From NCBI GenBank assembly GCA_018823005.1, contig JAHJJB010000177.1, positions 1 to 39,258 of the forward strand: DNA of 39,258 bases. The letters are read 5' to 3'. This stretch comes from Pseudomonadota bacterium. Its GTDB lineage: Bacteria; Desulfobacterota; Desulfobacteria; Desulfobacterales; RPRI01. The notes beneath the pieces are model-generated. The model saw nothing but the letters and a program-made list of their open reading frames with translations. It did no database searches and was not told where the DNA came from. Of the stretch, positions 34,693 through 39,258 are shown in pieces (the stretch's first letter is position 1; every line of letters starts with the position of its first letter). The position numbers and the translations under genes were made by a program.

Positions 34693-37600
34693 TCAGACAA
34701 ACCGTTTCATTTCTTCCAGATATTCCGGATAACGGGACAAGTAAAAGGAAAGCGCACGAGCAAAATCGGGCCCGAGGACACCGTTTATGAACATCTGGCT
34801 TATCTCCTTTTGCCGCAGAAGAGTAGACTGGGAGGTAACCCAGATATGGCGCTCTTCCTCTGATATAGAATTCATGAGTTGATTGATAGCGCTTCGGGCA
34901 CGCGGCTGATACATCCAGAAATAAAGTGCGTCAAGTGCGTGAATACAGATAATTTTTTCCATATCCTGAGCTTCAGCATTGGCTTTTTCCCTGAATTTCT
35001 GGGGATGCCCGAGCAGTTCAAGAGTATTGGTCTCCGGAAACAGAAGCTCTATTTGTGCATATATATCCATCAGGTCCGACAGCTTTTTCCGGTACTCCCT
35101 GAACCGCATCCGTACATTAGCATAACGGTCAGCAGTACCTTCTATGATTCCGGCCATAATGTCCGAGGCTGTCTTGGAAATAATCGCGGCCCACTTCTGA
35201 AGCACGCTGGTTGCAGCCTCTACCCCGTAAGCAGTCATTATCGATCCGGCACTATAATTAAGCAACACGGCAATTGGAATGGACAGAATGGTGCGAAAAA
35301 AGTTGCCGAAAATTGCACTTTTCGGCAACCCGCGGAACGCATTGTGACTCGAGAGATATATCCCATTGGCTAGCGCCATAACCGAAAATAATAGAACCGG
35401 TTGAGTGGCAGTTGTAATATCAAACATCCGGTCCAGGATGACCGTTTTTACAAGATAATCGAGCAACGGAACCGAAAATCCTGTATAAAGCAACGAATCG
35501 GCGGTTCGGTCCCAGTTAACAAAGGCATTCCATCTGAGCAGGGGAGATCGGCGAAAGCCGCCGCCGCCCAGAACCGACTGGAGAACATTGCGGATCCCCG
35601 TGATACCGAACCAGATAAAAGCGCCGAAATAAGCCAGCAGCCACCAGTCCTTGGTAAGAACAAATGTGGTAAATGCCGGAATGAACCCGATAATAACCTT
35701 TAACAGGTTTTTCAAGTGGGAATTAACATAAGTCCAGGGAATGCCCTTCTTTTCGTCTCTGGAAACAGGAGGCTCCAGATACAGATCGTTGGTAATGACC
35801 TTCTCTGTTCCGCCAAGTGTTATGACATTTCCTTTTTGAGTCATGCGGGCGGCATTACCCAGCACTTCCCAATCCTCTTTTTGTGTATAACCCATCCATC
35901 GGATAAAGGGCAGAGTCTCGGCTATATCCAGAAAAGCCTTTCGCACATTATCGCGGGCCATGAATGTGTGCCGTTTACGGACGTGAAGATATATGGGAAT
36001 AATGTCCCTGCCGGTGCCAATATCCTTTCTGATCTGTTTGCGCGCTCTTCGGGGCAGGGTATCAATAACCGCGAGACCCATGCCGTGAGATCGCCTGGAT
36101 CGTCCGGTAGAGTCACTTCCAAGGCGTGCTTTGAGCGGCCTGCTCTTGTACATGATCTGAAGATTGATTATATCGTGGAGTATGGCCGTCAGTTTTTCGA
36201 TCTGTTCTTTTTTTTCAGGAAGATCCCTGGCCGCCACTTTCTGAATGATCTCAAGAATCAATCGCTTCAGCGCTATCGGGCTCTGTTCGTTGATGGCTTC
36301 CTGAAGCTGGCTGATGGCTTGAATATGGTCGGTTATGCCGGCAGCCCAATCCTTGAGGTTAAAGAGTTCCAGCCTTGAGATCCTGCCGTCGCAGTCGTAA
36401 ATCAACTCCAGCACTTCTTCTACTTCAACATTGGACAGGTTAAGCGTAATCCTGTATCCTGACTGCAGGGCAGCCAGACGGTCGAGAAGCTCTGCCGGAG
36501 AGAGCTTCAGTAATTCCGGAACACCGGGATCATCGACGGGTTCTGAAGGATTTGGAATATCGGGGTTGCTTGAAGGTCTGAGGTAGCCGGCAACCAGAGC
36601 TTCCAGATCGAGGCGATTCATTTCTTCGAACCACTTTTCAATCCGGTCCCGTTCGTCAGTGCCGGCAGTGCAATAGGTTGTTCGCAGTTGTTCAGCCTTT
36701 TTCTGCAGTGCATGCAGAATCTTCTGATGAATAAATTTCCCCAGATGCAGCGTCGACTTCTGACCGATGCCGACAAAAGCGAGGAACTCCGTTTCATCCA
36801 TAGGTTTCAGATCGACGTCGTATTCACTCCTCAAGTCTGACAAATGCCTGTGATTGAAGGCTCTGAAAAGTTCCATCACGTAAGCCTGCTGGTAAGCAGA
36901 AACCTTCCTCCCTTCATTCATGAGCCTCACAACCGCCGGCTCCTCAAGAAAGCAGAGAAATGCCTGGGAGTCAGGGAATCCCCTTGGAACCCAGATAAGA
37001 TTTATGTACTTGTTTCGAAACCGGGATGAAAACTCAATTCCGATCCGTACGTCGATATCCATTATCCGGGCAGCTTCAAGAAGTTCGGTCGCAAAACGCG
37101 GTTCGATATAATTGTAGTGGACAACCCTCAAACGTCTGATACCCTTTATCCAGGCATCCATTATAAGGTGTGTGGAAGACTTGCGCCCCTTTGTGTTAGC
37201 GTCATGCACGTGATCGTCAAATGAAACCTGATTCCATTCTTCCGGCATTTCAAGAAGATGATATCGTTTGAGCTGCTTTCGGACAACCCGGGGTTTGCCC
37301 GAGACGGTAATACGGAAATCGTGAGCCAGTTCGAGTTGTTGTCTGTAATTGTCCCTGGTTCGAACGACTTCCTTCATGATTTGCATCAAAATCCGGGCGG
37401 TGTTTTTCGGCATCGGCCCTTCGGCTGTATCAAGAACTTCATCGCGCAAAGAGCGGAGCGCTACAAGACGGTCATCCATTCCTCCGATCTCGAGAGAGGT
37501 CAGCAGATGAACCATTGCATATGCAATCCGCAACCTTTTAGTTTCGGCCATTTCTTTAATGCCATTAGGATGGAAATAGCCTGAATATTGCCTCCGCGTA

Positions 37601-37767
37601 TATTCAAAATCCTGGCCTCTGGAGAAGGCATCGTTGACAATCCGAATCAGCCTGTAATCTCCACGGTCGAAAAGAATGCGGCTGTGCCGAGAAGATGGCT
37701 TAGGTCCGCATATTTTCTCGATTTCTTCTATACGCGATTTATTTATAACGCTCCCGGTTTTACTCAT
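34693..37767 (-). CDS. 1024-aa uncharacterised protein with PHP-like region and C-terminal membrane segments
   Basis: VSFDDHVHDANTKGRKSSTHLIMDAWIKGIRRLRVVHYNYIEPRFATELLEAARIMDIDVRIGIEFS looks like a derived PHP domain; hydrophobic stretches LLKVIIGFIPAFTTFVL and PVLLFSVMALANGIYL. Confidence 0.65.
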   Translation of the reverse strand: MSKTGSVINKSRIEEIEKICGPKPSSRHSRILFDRGDYRLIRIVNDAFSRGQDFEYTRRQYSGYFHPNGIKEMAETKRLRIAYAMVHLLTSLEIGGMDDRLVALRSLRDEVLDTAEGPMPKNTARILMQIMKEVVRTRDNYRQQLELAHDFRITVSGKPRVVRKQLKRYHLLEMPEEWNQVSFDDHVHDANTKGRKSSTHLIMDAWIKGIRRLRVVHYNYIEPRFATELLEAARIMDIDVRIGIEFSSRFRNKYINLIWVPRGFPDSQAFLCFLEEPAVVRLMNEGRKVSAYQQAYVMELFRAFNHRHLSDLRSEYDVDLKPMDETEFLAFVGIGQKSTLHLGKFIHQKILHALQKKAEQLRTTYCTAGTDERDRIEKWFEEMNRLDLEALVAGYLRPSSNPDIPNPSEPVDDPGVPELLKLSPAELLDRLAALQSGYRITLNLSNVEVEEVLELIYDCDGRISRLELFNLKDWAAGITDHIQAISQLQEAINEQSPIALKRLILEIIQKVAARDLPEKKEQIEKLTAILHDIINLQIMYKSRPLKARLGSDSTGRSRRSHGMGLAVIDTLPRRARKQIRKDIGTGRDIIPIYLHVRKRHTFMARDNVRKAFLDIAETLPFIRWMGYTQKEDWEVLGNAARMTQKGNVITLGGTEKVITNDLYLEPPVSRDEKKGIPWTYVNSHLKNLLKVIIGFIPAFTTFVLTKDWWLLAYFGAFIWFGITGIRNVLQSVLGGGGFRRSPLLRWNAFVNWDRTADSLLYTGFSVPLLDYLVKTVILDRMFDITTATQPVLLFSVMALANGIYLSSHNAFRGLPKSAIFGNFFRTILSIPIAVLLNYSAGSIMTAYGVEAATSVLQKWAAIISKTASDIMAGIIEGTADRYANVRMRFREYRKKLSDLMDIYAQIELLFPETNTLELLGHPQKFREKANAEAQDMEKIICIHALDALYFWMYQPRARSAINQLMNSISEEERHIWVTSQSTLLRQKEISQMFINGVLGPDFARALSFYLSRYPEYLEEMKRFV

Positions 37768-37799
37768 AAATATATTGGGTCGATTGCAACTAAAAAATT

Positions 37800-37898
37800 T
37801 TATTTATTCTTCTTATCCCGCTTTTCCTGCTTCTTTTCCTTTAATGATTTGGCCGGCTTCTTTTTGGTGTCTTTTTTAACGTCTTTTGATTTTGACAT
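37800..37898 (-). CDS. 32-aa lysine-rich small protein
   Basis: Reverse strand: GGGAGGGATACCT-ATG; MSKSKDVKKDTKKKPAKSLKEKKQEKRDKKNK*. Absent from the ORF track because of length. Confidence 0.55.
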   Translation of the reverse strand: MSKSKDVKKDTKKKPAKSLKEKKQEKRDKKNK

Positions 37899-37994
37899 AG
37901 GTATCCCTCCCGAATAAAATTATTGCCATTAAAACTCATTATATACTTCCTTGGGTATCACAGTGCATCTGGCGGGTCAATCAGAAACAAGCAT

Positions 37995-38032
37995 CCTGAA
38001 TTCCTGTACAATTGAACTGGCAGGAATTCAGG
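37995..38032. repeat. 12-bp perfect inverted repeat (hairpin) between minus-strand genes
   Basis: CCTGAATTCCTG (37995-38006) and CAGGAATTCAGG (38021-38032); no T-tract. Confidence 0.75.
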
Positions 38033-38081
38033 GATGGGAGCACGGAGAGAGGGTATGTTTATGGGCTGAAGAGAGGAGCAT

Positions 38082-39258
38082 CTATTTGTTCTTTTTGGAT
38101 TCCATTGCCAGTTTCAGTTTTTCGGCAAGGTCACTTACGGGTCCAGGAGTTGCTGCCTGTGCAAAACTTTTCCAGGCGCCCTCTTCTTTTGCATCGCCGG
38201 GGGCAAGGGTAATTTTCCGGTCAAGGGGATGGATCTCCTCCACGGTCACGGCAATAGGGTCCCCTGCCTTTAGCTGTTCGATCAATCCGGGCTTTTCGGC
38301 CCCGCTGAATTTCGATTTAGGCAGAAGCCCTGTAATACCGGGAGCAAGTGAAACAAAATAGCCGAATTTTTCTTTTTTTTCCAGGGTCCCGATGATGACC
38401 TGTCCAACACTGAATTTGTCCGACACTTCCAGCCACGGGTCTCCCAGGGCATCCCGGATGCTGAGGGATATACGCCGCCCTTTCGCATCGACTTCCTTTA
38501 TCATAACGGAAACCGTTTCACCCGGTTTTACAACATCTGCCGGGTTGATGACCCTCTTAAGATAGCTCATCTCGCTGATATGGACCAGTCCCTCTATACC
38601 AGGGGCTATTTCCACAAAAACGCCGAAATTCATACACCGGGTGACTTTCCCTCTCACCTTCGTACCCGAATGAAAATTATCTGTCACCTTATCCCAAGGA
38701 TCTGTGTCAACCTGCTTCATGGACAGGGATATTTTTTTCTGATTCTTCTTCTCTCCGTCCGCTACTGCAACAACCTTAACCGAAACCGTGTCATTGGCGC
38801 TCACAACTTCTTCGGTTTTTTCCGCCCTGGACCAGCTCAGTTCAGAAATGTGGACCATGCCTTCGACTCCCGGAATCAACTCGACAAATGCGCCGTAAGG
38901 CATGAGCCTTGTGACCCGGCCCTTAAAAATATCACCTGTTTTTAATGTGCTGAAAAACGCTTCTTTTTCTTTTTCTATAGCCTTGGCAAGAAGTTTCCTG
39001 CGGGAGACAATGATGTTCCTGCCTCCTTCCCCGAACTGGGTGATTAAAAACTCGCAAGTCTGCCCCACATGATCTTCCGGTGTTTCAGTATAGTTGACAT
39101 CAATCTGGCTGATGGGGCAAAAAGCGCGTCTCTGAAGTATCTCCACATGGAAACCGCCTTTGCAGGTTGCGCTTATTTTTCCTTCAACGGGAATCGCATT
39201 TTCAAATGCTTCTTTCAGAAGTTCAAGCCCTCCGATACCTGAGATCGCTCTTGAAAGG
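38082..39258 (-). CDS. S1 RNA-binding-domain protein (ribosomal protein S1-like), runs off window end
   Basis: Repeated S1 motifs: [99 protein letters not shown]; the frame stays open to 39258. Confidence 0.9.
   Translation of the reverse strand, partial: LSRAISGIGGLELLKEAFENAIPVEGKISATCKGGFHVEILQRRAFCPISQIDVNYTETPEDHVGQTCEFLITQFGEGGRNIIVSRRKLLAKAIEKEKEAFFSTLKTGDIFKGRVTRLMPYGAFVELIPGVEGMVHISELSWSRAEKTEEVVSANDTVSVKVVAVADGEKKNQKKISLSMKQVDTDPWDKVTDNFHSGTKVRGKVTRCMNFGVFVEIAPGIEGLVHISEMSYLKRVINPADVVKPGETVSVMIKEVDAKGRRISLSIRDALGDPWLEVSDKFSVGQVIIGTLEKKEKFGYFVSLAPGITGLLPKSKFSGAEKPGLIEQLKAGDPIAVTVEEIHPLDRKITLAPGDAKEEGAWKSFAQAATPGPVSDLAEKLKLAMESKKNK

Noticed and set aside
34879-37917. Several plus-strand ORFs (164, 100, 220, 108, 109 aa) opposite the 1024-aa gene
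   Set aside because: Antisense to a long consistent coding frame; no motifs.
38580-38945. 121-aa plus-strand ORF
   Set aside because: Antisense to S1 repeats with clear homology.
1-39258. tRNA/rRNA genes
   Set aside because: None recognised on either strand by reading; a tRNAscan/barrnap run would be needed to be certain.

Overview
The window is dominated by one co-directional (+) locus, about 2.0-33.1 kb. It looks like a type II FAS/PKS-like lipid or polyene biosynthesis-and-export cluster, probably from an anaerobic deltaproteobacterial-type genome (inference). The gene set resembles aryl-polyene (APE) clusters: FabG-like reductase, KS/CLF-type condensing enzymes, three ACPs, FabZ-like and hotdog dehydratases, 4HBT thioesterase, AMP-ligase, GT2 glycosyltransferase, PlsC- and LpxL-like acyltransferases, LolA, MMPL/RND exporter, small lipoproteins. 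I see no ammonia-lyase starter gene. Instead there are three B12-binding-type radical SAM genes (one interrupted by an in-frame TAA), a degenerate radical-SAM/SPASM remnant fused to a hotdog domain, two CrtI-like desaturases, an FAD oxidoreductase, a condensation-like acyltransferase, and a three-gene 2-hydroxyacyl-CoA dehydratase-activase-type module with its own sigma70-like promoter. Two of five KS-like proteins have lost the catalytic residues. The left flank (0-1.9 kb) holds a partial EamA transporter, an ORF6N-domain gene and decayed gene debris. The right flank (33.1-39.3 kb) holds an RHH-like/PilZ protein, a thioesterase, a 1024-aa PHP-like membrane protein, a 32-aa Lys-rich peptide and a partial S1-domain protein. 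Several dispersed inverted or direct repeats sit between cluster genes. All assignments come from reading motifs by eye; no database search was run.
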